A stretch of 64,000 nt of DNA from Sclerotinia nivalis (GCA_029531795.1 JAPEIS010000015.1:2108001-2172000); one strand, 5' to 3'. Counted from the first letter of the stretch, positions 48,009 through 59,982 are shown. Notes: generated by a model from the letters alone, not told the origin. Numbers and translations are program-made.

Positions 48009-49380
48009 AATTATTGACTGTGAAGAAAAGATAAAATATAGCCTTGAAAAAATGGGATTGCAACGCGGAGTTCGAATCAATGAAGCACTTGACAACCTAC
48101 TAACATGTCAGAAATCATTTCATAGTACACAAATGTCTAGCTAACTTCCAAAGTTGCACTCTTGTGCTGGGAAATCTTTGCTTGGGTTGGGCACACGGTA
48201 GATCCCGTGGGATGACCCATGAACTCTTTGGTGCCTTATTAAACACATTCTGGTTATCGCTGTTGTTGTATATAGAAGTCGTTTGCTTAATTGGTGTAGC
48301 ATCCCATTGGTGTTATGAGTTATTTTTTTTTTCCTATTTACAGGTAGGTTCACCTGTTGAAAATCCAATGCCCGAAATTGAGGCATGTATATAAGTTTTG
48401 TGCAATATAGTTCTTTCTGGAATACAATGCATAGAATTCTGAAGAGTCGAAGGGACCTCGCCATATATATAGAAAAGAGCTTCGCGGGCTGAATGTAATT
48501 GTGAATAAAGGACAGCTAGATCTTAAATATTGATTGGGAAATTGGACCAGTATCATTATGTACGAGAATAAAGCAAGAGGCACATAACTCCATAAGTGTG
48601 AAGACGCCCGAGTTCCGTGTTATGTCCAAGCTAAAATCTCATCAGTCCGTCTGACCCTTAATGGTCACACTGTCAATAAGAATGGTAATAGCTGGTGAAG
48701 GTTTATTCTTATGCATCGCAATATATCGGAAGAGAATTCTCATGAGATGACTCGATGAACATGATTTGAGTTACTCAACACATTCATACTCAGATGCTTG
48801 CTTCAGCAAGAAGAGGACTGTTCATAAACAAGAAAGAAAGAGAAAGAAAGGAAATAAATAAATAGGCAGACAAACAAGAGAAGTGGTTACAGACAACCTT
48901 CACAAACATCTCAATGAATTAAGCGCCGTATAAAGGATTGGTTGCCGAACTCAGAGAATTAGGCAAGATATCTACCCATATGCATAGAGTTTTCCGACAA
49001 AACTCGCCTGTGACCGAAACCAAGAATATTCCTGATATCTTAGGTCTTGGTGGAGCCAACAGATACTTAAGCGCGGTAATGAAGCAAGTCTCATACATTT
49101 TATATACATTAATAAGGGATTATAATCATGGTTTTTCGATCCGAACTTAGGGCTTTTAAGGGTGGGAGAGATGCTGTTCGTGTTCCGGCTAGTGATTTAT
49201 GTTCCGTAATTGGTACTTTTAAGGACTGGAGCACTCAAAAACTTGGGTGAACCGAGTCTCCACCAAAAACCTGATGTACAGTCTCTGGGGTATGCCGGGC
49301 GCACCGTTGCCTTGTCTGAAAATCATACATTTGAAATCGAAGTAAGCCAACACAAACACATGGTAAAAGCTGCATGGTAT
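48009..49380. other. Intergenic
   Basis: No gene recognised. Contains a GAAA-rich simple run near 48830-48865. Small frames on both strands have no known match. Confidence 0.45.
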
Positions 49381-50496
49381 CTACTTCCTACCCGTACCCC
49401 GATCCTTTCTTCCCCCGTCTAGCATCTTCAATCTCTTCTGAAAGCCTTCACCAACTTGCATGCCGCTTCCCCTAGGACCATCTTCGACAGCTCTCTTTCT
49501 GCTCTTCTCTAGAACATCCTTCATTGCACCTCCGCTACCACTCTTTCTCTTTGTTAATCTCTCAATCCTATCAACACCCTCACCCAAACCCCTCCATTCC
49601 TCGCCACCATATCCAGCATCTTGTCTTCCACCAGCCCGATTCTTCTTCGATCGATTCTTCTTGCTCTCCTTCGGTAATCTGGTATAATTTTTCTCTTCGT
49701 ATTCTCTTCTCTCATCATCTTCCTTCTTTTCCTTTTCGCTCTTTGATCTTCTGCCACCGGCTATGATATTCGAACCGATACTAGCCTCTGCAATTGGTGC
49801 AGCAGACAATTCCGTATTGACGAATTCATCCAAGGTTGCAGATTTGTTCACTTTCCTGTCTTTCTTTTCGCGACGTTCGGTGGTAGGCATAGCCGTTGCA
49901 GTGATGCGAGGAGGTTTGTAAACACCATCTGAGGAATGTTTCGAATCATCTTCTATAGCAGCGGCAGGTCTAAGGAGAGAGGAAGGATTTGGTCGGTACT
50001 GGAGATCATCGATCTGGGCGGTTTCGAGAGGTACCCCGTTCGCATCCTTATCACTGTCGTCTTCAGAGTCTGAATCGTTTTCATCACTTGGTGTATCATC
50101 TTTACTCCCGAGAGCTTTCGGTGTAGGCGCAAGAGCTCGAAGTGCATCGTCGGATGCTCGGAGTACTTTGTCAATTTGGTATTTCAGACGTCCTTCTAAT
50201 GGCCGAACACCCTTTTCAAGGTACACTCGTAATTCCACCAATTTTTTCACCACCGCATTGTCCAATTCTTCTTCATCCTCGCCGGATACATCATCTTTCT
50301 GATTTCTGATCTTAAGGATTATGATAAATACCAAGTTTTGAAGGTAGGATAGGAGCAGCTCATTCTTCACGTCTAAGAGTGAAATGCCATCTGCAGGAGG
50401 ATTGACAACCGAACTTTCTGGAGCTGATTCAATGGCAGAAGTCAATGATTGTGTAAGAGTAGCCAGTAATGCTGGAAGAGAAGTTTCGACAGCCAT
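49381..50496 (-). CDS. LCP5: Sas10/Utp3/C1D-family protein, Lcp5/neuroguidin type (371 aa)
   Basis: Nucleolar small-subunit processome factor associated with U3 snoRNP, needed for early pre-rRNA cleavages in yeast (Lcp5) and called neuroguidin in animals. Intronless, 371 aa, close to the family size (yeast about 357). The N-terminal Sas10/C1D domain covers roughly residues 40-125, with SLLDVKNELLLSYLQNLVF and LRVYLEKGVRPLEGRLKYQI as the characteristic part. An acidic Asp/Glu/Ser patch follows (about 135-155), then YRPNPSSLL, the conserved YKPPRITAT motif, and a Lys/Arg-rich tail with a terminal GRK. The start ATG at 50496 gives the expected N-terminus. It is divergent from the TM9SF gene at 50998. 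Confidence 0.92.
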   Translation of the reverse strand: MAVETSLPALLATLTQSLTSAIESAPESSVVNPPADGISLLDVKNELLLSYLQNLVFIIILKIRNQKDDVSGEDEEELDNAVVKKLVELRVYLEKGVRPLEGRLKYQIDKVLRASDDALRALAPTPKALGSKDDTPSDENDSDSEDDSDKDANGVPLETAQIDDLQYRPNPSSLLRPAAAIEDDSKHSSDGVYKPPRITATAMPTTERREKKDRKVNKSATLDEFVNTELSAAPIAEASIGSNIIAGGRRSKSEKEKKEDDERREYEEKNYTRLPKESKKNRSKKNRAGGRQDAGYGGEEWRGLGEGVDRIERLTKRKSGSGGAMKDVLEKSRKRAVEDGPRGSGMQVGEGFQKRLKMLDGGRKDRGTGRK

Positions 50497-50997
50497 AATC
50501 TCGTTGTAAAAGTTCTCAATTAATGAAATAAATGAATGATTTTTAAAGAATTTCTGAACAAGAAGATTTCTATTGTATCGATAAGAAATTTGATTCGGAA
50601 GGGATAAATTTCTTTTGCGCCGGCGAAATATTAATCCGACACTTGCGGCAAGGCCAGGTTAGTCGAAAAGCTGTCCATCCCCAATCGCAGGTACGTACTC
50701 AAGTTTCCTTCACAGCAAGTTAAAAGCAAGTAATTTATCCAGTTGCTTCATTTCAACTAAAACCAATATCTCTCACTAATTTTCCTTCTACGTTGTCGTC
50801 AACTTTTTCCTTATATGAGAGAAATTTAATAGTCAATTCTTTTGTTGCATCTCATGCTAGATTAAACATAAGGTTGAGGATCAAGCGTTGGATCTTCGTA
50901 AGCTCTCCTTTCAAGAACATGTCCGTCCTTATGAATACCTAAATCCTACTCTTGAATCGTGCCAAACTCACACATCGCCAGATAGATTCTTTACATT
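50497..50997. promoter_or_regulatory. Shared divergent promoter region of LCP5 and TM9SF genes
   Basis: A 501-base gap between two divergent housekeeping genes, so both promoters must lie here. It is CT/AT-rich with no clear TATA box and no ORF. Confidence 0.55.
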
Positions 50998-52986
50998 ATG
51001 CGTTTAAAAGATTTCATACCGTCTGCGGCTGTATTCGCGACTCTGCTCGTCGCTCCCCAACTATCCTCAGCTTTTTATCTTCCTGGTGTTGCGCCAACAT
51101 CATATGCACCCGGCGCCAAGGTTCCCTTATTTGTGAATCGACTCACACCTGTCGGTTCTTATGACGATGGTCAATTGAGATCAGTGGTATCTTTCGATTA
51201 TTATCACCCGGCTTTCCATTTCTGTAGACCAGATCCAAAGCCCGAATATGTCTCGGAGAGTTTGGGCAGTATCCTTTTCGGCGATCGCATAATGACTTCG
51301 CCCTTCAACCTGAAGATGGGAGTCAATGAGTCATGTACACAACTTTGCGAGGAGAAGAAATTTGATCAAAGCTCGGCACATTTTGTGAACAGAAGGATAC
51401 AACAAGGGTTTGCGTTGAATTGGTTGGTTGACGGTCTACCCGCAGGGCAATTGATTGAGGACGAAATCACACAAACGAGATTCTATAGTCAAGGATTTGC
51501 TCTGGGGAGTAGCGATCAGAAGGACATGCATTTGAACAATCATTACGATATCTTCATTGACTACCATGAGGTTTCCGCCGGTCAAATGAGGGTTGTTGGC
51601 GTTATTGTTCAACCTTCATCCAGGACATTGAATGAGAATGCAGGCGATCCAGAATGCGGTGCTGGTGGACCAAAAGTGGTGCTTTCCGAGTCTGGCGAGA
51701 CAGCCGTCACATATTCGTATAGCGTCTGGTGGCAACCATCAACAACAGCTTGGGCTACCAGATGGGATAAATATCTCCATGTTTTTGATCCCAAGATTCA
51801 TTGGTTCTCTTTGATCAACTCAGCTGTCATTGTAGTATTCCTCGTCATTACAGTCCTTTCGATTCTCATGCGAACATTGAGAAAAGACATTCAAAGATAC
51901 AACAGGCTTGACTCGATTAACCTTGATGACTTGTCAGGAACATCTGCTGCTGTCGAAGACGGAGTTCAAGAGGATTCTGGATGGAAATTGGTACATGGAG
52001 ATGTATTCCGTACACCAGGACACCCATTGATTTTGAGCGTCTTTCTTGGAAATGGAGCACAGTTGTTCGTCATGACAGGCTTCACTATTGCTTTTGCACT
52101 TTTGGGATTCCTATCACCATCAAATCGTGGATCTCTTGGTACTATTATGATCCTTTTGTATACTGTCCTTGGGTTTATCGGTGGATATGCCTCAGCTCGG
52201 GTATACAAGTCCTTTGGTGGCGAACAATGGAAGCTCAACATTGCCTTGACGCCAACTCTCGTTCCAGGTATCGTCTTCAGCACATTTTTCCTTCTCAATC
52301 TTTTTCTCTGGGCCAAAGAATCCTCTGGGGCAGTACCATTCACAACAATGCTCGTCATCGTCTGTATCTGGTTCTTCTTTTCCCTGCCCCTATCATTTGC
52401 TGGAAGTTGGGTTGGGTTTCGCCAACCACCTATCGCTGCCCCCGTCCGTACCAACCAAATTCCACGTCAAATCCCCCCTTCTACGTCCTACATGCGCCCG
52501 ATTCCATCCATGCTTCTCGTGGGCATCCTACCGTTTGGGGCAATCTTTGTTGAACTCTACTTCATCATGTCTTCCATCTGGTTCTCCAAAGTCTACTACA
52601 TGTTCGGCTTCCTCTTTTTGTGCTACGGTCTCATGATCATTACGTGCGCCGCCGTCACAGTTCTCATGATATATTTCTTGTTATGTAGCGAAAATTACCA
52701 CTGGCATTGGAGAGCATTCATGACGGCCGGTGCAAGTGCTGGGTATGTGTTTGCGAACGCCATGATTTACTGGATGACAAAACTGCAACTTGGTGGCTTG
52801 GCGGGTAGTGTACTTTACATTGGGTACAGTGCACTCATTTCGTTTTTGTTTTTCATTCTTACTGGTAAGTCACATTTATCCTATGTCTGATTCACGATGA
52901 TACTAAAAAGCTGTCAAGGTTCAATCGGATATTTTGCTTGCTGGGCATTCGTCCAGAAGATTTATGGATCTATAAAAATCGATTAG
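50998..52986 (+). CDS. TM9SF nonaspanin (EMP70 family, 644 aa, 2 exons)
   Basis: Endomembrane nine-TM protein of the transmembrane 9 superfamily (yeast Emp70/Tmn group), involved in Golgi/endosome protein sorting and adhesion-type phenotypes. Exons 50998-52864 and 52919-52986 join in frame (intron 54 bases). Signal peptide about residues 1-25 (ending QLSSA). The mature start is FYLPGVAPTSYAPG, typical of the family. A large luminal domain includes FCRPDPKPEYVSESLGSILF and an ESCTQLC pair of Cys. A first TM near residue 280 and eight TMs in the C-terminal third follow. The protein ends KIYGSIKID: the terminal KID fits the KxD/E COPI-binding Golgi retention signal of this family, which needs the second exon. 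Without splicing the protein would end in an unrelated tail, so the intron is real. Confidence 0.95.
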
Positions 52987-53532
52987 GGTTTGACTTGGTC
53001 GGGTTAACATCTTTGTCCTCGTAAAAAAACGAGATTTTCAATGACGTGAACTTATGGGTGGATGGAAAGGCACTGAGAAGAGGGGCAGTTCGCCTTTGTA
53101 CTATAAAGAAGGATTTTTCCTCATTTTCTGAAGCATCTTCAATTCAATCCGTGTGATACGACGCTAAAATATCTATAGCGAATGGTTCAGAGGCAGATAT
53201 ATTAGGGCGCAACGGCGTTTGGGATGTATTGATATGTCGTGGAAATAAATTCTTAACTTATTATATGTTTACAGCGGCTTGGAAATGACTATTTTAGAAT
53301 GACAATATCCCGTAATCATTATACTATCATTTTCATCTGTTCAGTCGATAAAGTTTATTATTTCTCTCAGGAGATGAGTACTTTATTCTTTTTGTATTAT
53401 TTCCGTAGTATTAGAAGTCACGTTATACAGGGCCGGGCAGACTGGTGCTATTAGTTAAGGTTAAATCTAATATTAGAACAGTTTATATGCACTGGCGGTG
53501 GTGAATCCCATTTGAGCAGTCGGGATACTCCT
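52987..53532. other. 3' flank of the TM9SF gene
   Basis: Unique sequence with an AT-rich 3' UTR. Ends at the target duplication of a small LINE fragment. No gene seen. Confidence 0.45.
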
Positions 53533-53545
53533 TGCCAGAACCAGA

Positions 53546-53743
53546 TTGATTGATCGATTGATTTAATTAACGTCTACACTGAGTCTAAGACTATCTAAGA
53601 CGGCTAGAAGCTTTATAAGCTTCTAACAAATAATAAATGGTAATATGCTGGCCTAGCGACCATAGCAAGTACAGAGTTAAATCGATGGAGTTGATCTCCA
53701 TCTCTTAATTGAATAGGGGAAGTGAAAACTAATCCTGGGGTTC
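53546..53743 (-). mobile_element. 5'-truncated LINE copy, 198 bases
   Basis: The - strand reads the same 3' end as copies A and B (GTTAGAAGCTTATAAAGCTT, AGTCTTAGACTCAGTGTAGA, then an (AATC)n tail). An exact 13-base duplication TGCCAGAACCAGA flanks it at 53533-53545 and 53744-53756. Less mutated than copy A. It is a typical dead-on-arrival copy from incomplete reverse transcription. Confidence 0.85.
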
Positions 53744-53777
53744 TGCCAGAACCAGAGAATGTATTGCGCTTACGAAG

Positions 53778-54122
53778 TTGATCATAGGGTTCAGAAAATC
53801 TGCTCCTTCAAAACAAGTCGTCGCGCCGGACAACAATCAACACAATAAACCAATGGAGTCAGCAGCCTTTCAAGTCCAATCTGGATTCCAGCAACCGTAT
53901 ACCCATGGACCCATACCAGCTTCATCTGTCAATCAAAACCCTCACATCAAGAAGAAGAGCAAAGACGGCACAGAGGAATTGCAAAATGTTGTAGGACGAC
54001 AAGAAGAGGCACCTTATAATGAGTCCCACACCCTGCAAACTCTTAGGGTTGCGCTGAACCTTAGTTTGATGGATTTGTTACGAGTTTCTCCTGATCCAGC
54101 CTGTAACTTTGGACGTTTGTGA
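53778..54122 (+). CDS. Hypothetical ORF, possibly exon or gene fragment
   Basis: 114 codons of hydrophilic sequence with Gln/Asn/Lys-rich composition (PHIKKKSKDGTEELQNVVGR). Its first codon here is TTG-like rather than a clear ATG; an ATG lies further in (ESAAFQVQ region). I know no family. It lies between two LINE-derived pieces, in DNA of normal composition, and may be an exon of a host gene or a chance frame. Confidence 0.25.
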   Translation: MIIGFRKSAPSKQVVAPDNNQHNKPMESAAFQVQSGFQQPYTHGPIPASSVNQNPHIKKKSKDGTEELQNVVGRQEEAPYNESHTLQTLRVALNLSLMDLLRVSPDPACNFGRL

Positions 54123-54232
54123 ATGGAGTTAACGAAGGAGGAAGGCTAGAAATATAGTTGATCAAGATATGGATATCAATTCGTTCATCGTTACCATGAT
54201 CTGGTTTCCCCCGCCTGTCCATTAACAAGTAA

Positions 54233-54275
54233 CACACACAACAAATTTCGAAGAATAAAATTTCTTCGAAATACG
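54233..54275 (+). mobile_element. 43-base piece identical in layout to the LINE 5' end
   Basis: CACACACAACAAATTTCGAA and the following TTCTTCGAAATACG match the first bases of LINE copy A at 18480-18522, including the small TTCGAAGAA/TTCTTCGAA inverted repeat. After ATACG the sequences diverge, so this is either the start of another LINE copy that was later interrupted, or a shared terminal module. Confidence 0.5.
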
Positions 54276-54314
54276 ATTAGTTCTTCTTTTTATTTAATAA
54301 AGAAATAAGTCTAA

Positions 54315-54349
54315 TACCCCTAATTCGGGCCACCCCTAATTTGGGCCAC
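54315..54349. repeat. Duplicated CCCCTAATTYGGGCCAC motif
   Basis: Two adjacent 17-base near-copies (CCCCTAATTCGGGCCAC and CCCCTAATTTGGGCCAC). Such duplicated ends occur in pogo/Fot1-like DNA transposon termini, but no partner inverted repeat was located. Confidence 0.4.
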
Positions 54350-54539
54350 TTTTCCCCTATCACGGTGGTGGTAGAGTGCTTTAAGATATGATGATATTCT
54401 ACGAAGAAGGAAGAAGGTGTTAGGAAGAACGCCGACTATATGGAGGATGGGTGCCTTAGACAGCCATGTAGATTAGCTAGGAATGGGTTACGAATCTGTA
54501 ATAGTACTCTTTTCCTTAAAGTTTAATTTATTTTCAAAT

Positions 54540-57309
54540 TACTAATAAAACTTTTTTAAAAAAACAATTATTCAAATAAAATCTTGTTCAGGTGCTTCAA
54601 ATTTTTGAGTTGTAAGATCATCTTTCAAATTTTAAGATTATCTTAAAATTTGAGATACTATTTTTTTATTTAAACAAGTTGTATTTTCTTTTTTGTTGAT
54701 TATTGTAAAGTCTTTATAAGAATTGGAATTGATAATAATATTGTAATGTTTAGGTGATCCAAGATTTATAATAATGATCTAGGTTTTTCGGGATGTAAAT
54801 GATGATAATCGATTAAAGTTTTCTTATTACTTTTTAGATCTGATATTGATTGTTAAATTGATATATAGTATCTTTATTTGATTTAATAATGATAATTATT
54901 TTCATTGTAATTATCAAGTATACTTTTAAATATCTATTTTTGAATTGGTTTTTCTTCTTTGTTTTCTTTTTCGAGGATTCTATTTTTTGTGGTTTTCGAT
55001 TTCGATTTGTTAATTAAAATTTGTTTTGGGAAATAAGGTTTTGGATATATTGATTTTAGTAACGAATAATGGAATATTGAGAAAATTCGTATATTTTCTA
55101 GTAATTCGATTAAGCAAATGTATAGATAGATCTTTATTATTTTGTATAGTTTGATTTATTTATTATCAAGTTTTTTTGTTTTGCGAGATATCTTTATGTT
55201 TTTTGTATTTATATATACTTTTTGTATTTTTATATATTGTAATGAATCTGATCTATTCTGATTTGTATATTCTTTGTAGATTGTAATAGATTATTTTGTA
55301 AATGTTTTGAATTGATCTAGAATATATTTTATTTTATCAGTTGTTCTGTTTCTTTTAAAGAATTTGCATTTTTGAGTTATTATTATATCTGAAAGATAAA
55401 GTTTATTAGATTCTATATCCAATTATAGATTAAAATTGTAATTTGCAAAGAACAGCAAACAATCTGTTATTTCAGAAACCAAATTGTTTAAAGCAAATTC
55501 TATTAACAATAATTACTTCATCCAATTATCCTAATGAAAGTTTATAAATATATACAAATACTATTCTAGAATTGAATTGATTTGTTTTGTTTGGCTATTT
55601 GTCTGTAGATGAAACATTGAGTTATATTTAAGAGCTACTTCCAATTATTCAGAAAACTATATCCAGAATCCCGATACGAATTGTATTCTTCAATCTGAAA
55701 TAACATTTTCCGGAAGATTATATAATATATAAATACAATTAATAAAAATATTAATCAATTTTTCTATTATTAAAGATCTTATATTTATAAAATATTTCAT
55801 TTTTGTTAATCTACAAATAATTATTAATATATATTTATATATTGAATTATAATGTTTATAGTTTAGCAAAAGTGTAATATAATCGATTGAAATATTTAAT
55901 CATAATTGGAAAGGAACAAGCAATGGTTTCAGGAATCCTAAGGGAGATGATTTTAGGGATTTTGTTTGAATATAGAGTTTACAAACTTGAATATAAACGT
56001 TTATTTTTTGATATATCTATAGTCATTAATAGCTTTTGGAGATCAAATCAATAGTCTTTGTACAATTAGGGTGGCTAGCAGGGTCTGATGAATATATTCT
56101 ATATAAAATTTGTATCTTCAATTTATTATCAAACAAAATCCATAATTTTTTATAATAGTAGATCTTATTATTATAAATATGGTAATCCTGTATAGTTATT
56201 CGTAAGGTTTTCTTGAATTCTTTTGATTATTTGATTATAAAAAGATCTTCGATTGTTGATATTAATTGTTTGGCTATATCTGATCTGTTGTATACTGTAT
56301 CAATAAATTCATCGATGAATTTGTCTTCAAGTAGTATTATCCAATCTGTTACAGTTAACGAAAGATCGCCTGTAAATTCTTTGTATAGGTTTATATCGAA
56401 TTTATTAATAGATAAAACAGTACATTTTCAGTTTTTTAAGTGTTTGTTGTTGGGATCAAAACTATCAAATCGATCTTTTTGTTGATAGTTCAAAGTATTT
56501 GACCGAATTGTTTTGATTCTTGATCGATAAACAATTCGGAAATTGTATTAAGATAGGAATTTTGATTATCGTATTTGATATTGATTTAATACTTTCGTTA
56601 TTATAAAGTATTCCAGATTCTTGTAATCGATCAAGATTTTGAATTTTTATTAAAATCCTTATAATTCCGGTTGTTATTTCTTTATTAATTTAATAATAAT
56701 TAATAATTCTTTATTATAAATCTCGTAATTATATTCAACAATTAAATATTTCGAAGAAAATTATACTATTAATTGTAAAACGTTATTGTTATTATATTGA
56801 GAAAATACTTTTTCCGAAGTTTAATCCGAAGCATTTGTTTCCAATATAGTTTTCCTATTGTGGTTAAAATAAGCAAATACCGGAGTTGTTGTAAATATAT
56901 TTTTTAGATTTTCGAATGTTATTATATAATCGTTCTTTTATTGTTAATCTATTTCTTTCTATAAAAGATTATTTAAAGGATAACAGATTTTTGAAAAATC
57001 TTTTATAAATTGATAATAAAAATTCGCGAAATTGAAGAATCGTTGTAAATCTTTAACAAACGTTAGTTGTATTCAAAAGATAATAATTGATACTTTATCT
57101 TGATCTATTTTTATATTTTCGGTTATGATTATAAAATCTAAATATTTTATAAAAGTTGTTTCGAATTTGTATTTATTAATATCGATTTGTAAGCTAGTAT
57201 CTTGTAGTTTCTGGATTATATTACAAATATATTCTTGATGCTGATTCTTATTTTTAAAGTATATAAGAATATTATCGAAGTATACAGTGTAGTATTGTAA
57301 AAGAGATAG
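54540..57309 (-). mobile_element. Heavily RIP-mutated Ty3/gypsy remnant
   Basis: Extremely AT-rich block. On the - strand, integrase traces occur near 55560-55640 (FHLQTNSQTKQINS, equal to the FHPQTDGQTERINS motif). RT is at 57073-57336 with VYFDNILIYFKN in place of the YLDDILIYSK box, then IQKLQDTSLQIDINKYKFE. LTRs were not identified. The right limit is set where composition becomes GC-richer at 57310. Confidence 0.65.
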
Positions 57310-57392
57310 GTCGAGATACGTGCGTCCCGATAGCACGCTGCGAGGGGGAATAGGATACGAACTGATCAGACTACATTGTATAAACTTCGAAT

Positions 57393-57894
57393 ATAAAGAG
57401 TAAATATGAGGTTAGGGTTAGGATAGGATTTGATGAGTTTAAGTATATATTCCCTTCTAAATAATATTAGAAACTATCACGATAAAAGTGACGCCACAAT
57501 TACCGATTGGTTAATTGGGTTTATATAGTAATCATTCCTCGTGACAGAAACATAGTACAATCATTTATATTACAGTATAAACATTGTAGTAGAAGATATG
57601 ATTGATCAAAGGTAGATATTGTAGTGCTGCGTTTCCCGATTTAGCGAGAAGCCTAGTATTGCCGGTGGTTCACCGCCTTCCGAATCGAGGTTTTTTTCTC
57701 ATTCACAATTCACAATGATTAATCTGATTAATCATTAATAAAAAGTCTTACTTTTTAATAATTATAAGTTCTTATAATTAAGATTTATAAATATATAGAT
57801 TTTTAAAAGATAATAGAAATATTAAATTGAGATAAAGAGATATAAAGTTATGATTGACAATTCAAAATAACGCTAACCGAATCGAGGTTTTTTT
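57393..57894. repeat. 425-base repeat, copy 1 (carries a 72-base insertion)
   Basis: Matches 59559-59982 from RTAAATATGAGGTTAGGGTT to CGAATCGAGGTTTTTTT. Subtracting the 72-base insert and one 5-base duplication gives 425 bases, against 424 in the other copy. The copies differ mainly by transitions, copy 2 being more AT-rich. They could be LTRs of one element or two solo LTRs; ends are not proven. Confidence 0.65.
57475..57546. mobile_element. 72-base LTR-like insertion
   Basis: Begins TATCACGA and ends TCGTGACA (inverted TGTCACGA ends after one G-to-A change), with an exact 5-base duplication GAAAC at 57470-57474 and 57547-57551. It is missing from the sister repeat at 59.6 kb, so it is a true insertion. 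It is very short for a solo LTR. Confidence 0.75.
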
Positions 57895-59558
57895 CCCCTA
57901 ACTATTATTACAAGCAAATTTTTATAAACAATTGAATCGATTATAAAAATTATAAAGAGATCGATTATAAAAGTCGATTGTAGACCCACTTGTTTTGAAA
58001 TATTTTAAATTTTCGAATATAATATATTTTAATTGAAATTCGAAAAAATACCCACTTTTATATTTCGAAATTTCAAATTTTTTTTAAATTCTTAAATTTT
58101 TTGAATTTCGAAAATAAAAAAATTGGATCCATTTTTTAAAGTGGATTTGTTGAAAAAAACAAATCCACTTTTTTATATCGAAAGTTTTATCGAAGGTTTT
58201 ATTAAAAAGAAATATCGAATATAAATATCGAAGAAAAAAGAATAATTTAAATAATATATATAATCTATAATAAAATCATTATAATATTTGTATTAGATAA
58301 TATATATAATTTATAATAAAATCGTTATAATATGTATATTAAATAATATATATAATTTGTAAAGAAATTAGTATAATATCTATTATAATAATAATATAAT
58401 ATAATATAGTATTACAATAAAGGAATTTGAAATTGTTATAATATTTTTATTATAATAGTAGCGATAGTATAATAAAATAGTTATAATGTTTATATTAGAT
58501 AATATATATAATTTATAATGAAATCGTTATAGTATTTATATTATAATAATAATATAATATAATATAGTATTATAATAAAGGAATTTGAAATTGTTATAAA
58601 GTTTTTATTATAATAATAGTAATAATAACAAAACAGTATAGTATAATATAATTGATATAATATAATATAGTATAGTGTAATATAGTATAACGAACTTTGA
58701 TTCCGATTCTTTCGGAGCTAAAAATAACAATGGATTTGCTATATTCTTTATAATTATTTTTTACACTTTTTAGGATCTATGATCAATTTGTATTATGTAG
58801 TTTATTAGATATCTATAATTTAAAAGAATTTCATTTTCAATTAATTATGAATTTTAAAGCTATTCAAAGTTCGAAACAAAGCGAAATAGTTTATATATCG
58901 AATTATATATTAAAATGTAAGGTAATTTTCATATAGCCCTTTCGAATTCTAAATTTGAATTTTGAATATAATAAATATATACTTTTGTCTCAAACATTCC
59001 AAATCCGATTTTCTAATTAAAACTCTTCAATTAGAATTCTTCAATTAGAACTCTCTAATTCAACTTTTCAAATAAACTCTTTAATTAAAACTTTTCAATT
59101 AAAATTCTCCAATTAAAACTCTTCAATTAAAACTCTTCAATTCAATTTTTTAAATAAACTCTTTAATTAGAACTCTCCAATTCAACTTTTCGAAATATTT
59201 TGAGGTTCTTTATCTTTCTTATTGCACCCTTCGATCTATTAAACCAATCAGAATCGTTCTTGAACTTTTCAATTTTTAATCTCGATTCTTTTCATTTATT
59301 CAATCGATCTCAAATCCTTCAATTAATTATTATTCTATAACAATCGATTACAAAAATATGAAAAATATATCATTAGAAAGTTTTCAATTAATTAATTATA
59401 ATTCTACTTTTCAATATCATTTTATTAATTCTCTTTAATTATAATATTGTTCGATATCATCAATTCCCTTTAAGTTATTTCTGTATAAATCGAATTATAA
59501 AAGGTATTTTAAAATATATATATTAAAATATAGTATAAAATAATACAATATTGTTGAA
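57895..59558. other. AT-rich non-coding block
   Basis: No gene. Contains long runs of TATAATA-type low-complexity DNA (about 58240-58690) and a tandem array of ATTAAAACTCTTCA-like units (about 59020-59190). Probably transposon debris after RIP. Confidence 0.5.
59020..59190. repeat. Imperfect tandem array, about 15-base unit
   Basis: Repeated CTCTTCAATTAAAA / CTCTTCAATTAGAA-like units, roughly ten copies with substitutions. Confidence 0.6.
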
Positions 59559-59982
59559 ATGAAGAGTAAATATGAGGTTAGGGTTAGAATAGGATTTAGT
59601 GAGTTTAAGTATATATTCCCTTTTAAATAATATTAGAAATACAATATAATCATTTATATTATAGTATAGATATTGTGGTAGAAGATATGATTGATCAAAG
59701 GTAGATGTTGTAATGCTGTATTTTCCGATTTGGTGAGAAGTTTAGTATTGTTAATGGTTTATTATCTTTCGAATCGAGGTTTTTTTTTCATTTATAATTT
59801 ATAATGATTAATTTGATTAATCATTAATAAAAAGTCTTACTTTTTAATAATTATGAATTCTTATAATTAAGATTTATAAATATATAAATTTTTAAAAGAT
59901 AATAGAAATATTAAGTTGAAGTAAAGAGATATAAAATTGTAATTGATAATTCAAAATGATATTAATCGAATCGAGGTTTTTT
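59559..59982. repeat. 425-base repeat, copy 2
   Basis: Partner of 57393-57894 without the insertion. The upstream GTTGAAATGAAG and downstream TTTTGAAATGAAT share TGAAATGAA, which might be a remnant of a target duplication. Confidence 0.6.

Noticed and set aside
50998..52890. TM9SF as a single-exon gene ending at 52890
   Set aside because: The unspliced end lacks the last membrane segment and the KID terminus; the 54-base intron gives both.
57405..57425. TTAGGGTTAGG as a telomere repeat
   Set aside because: Only about two units, inside a dispersed repeat whose second copy has the same motif; no array.
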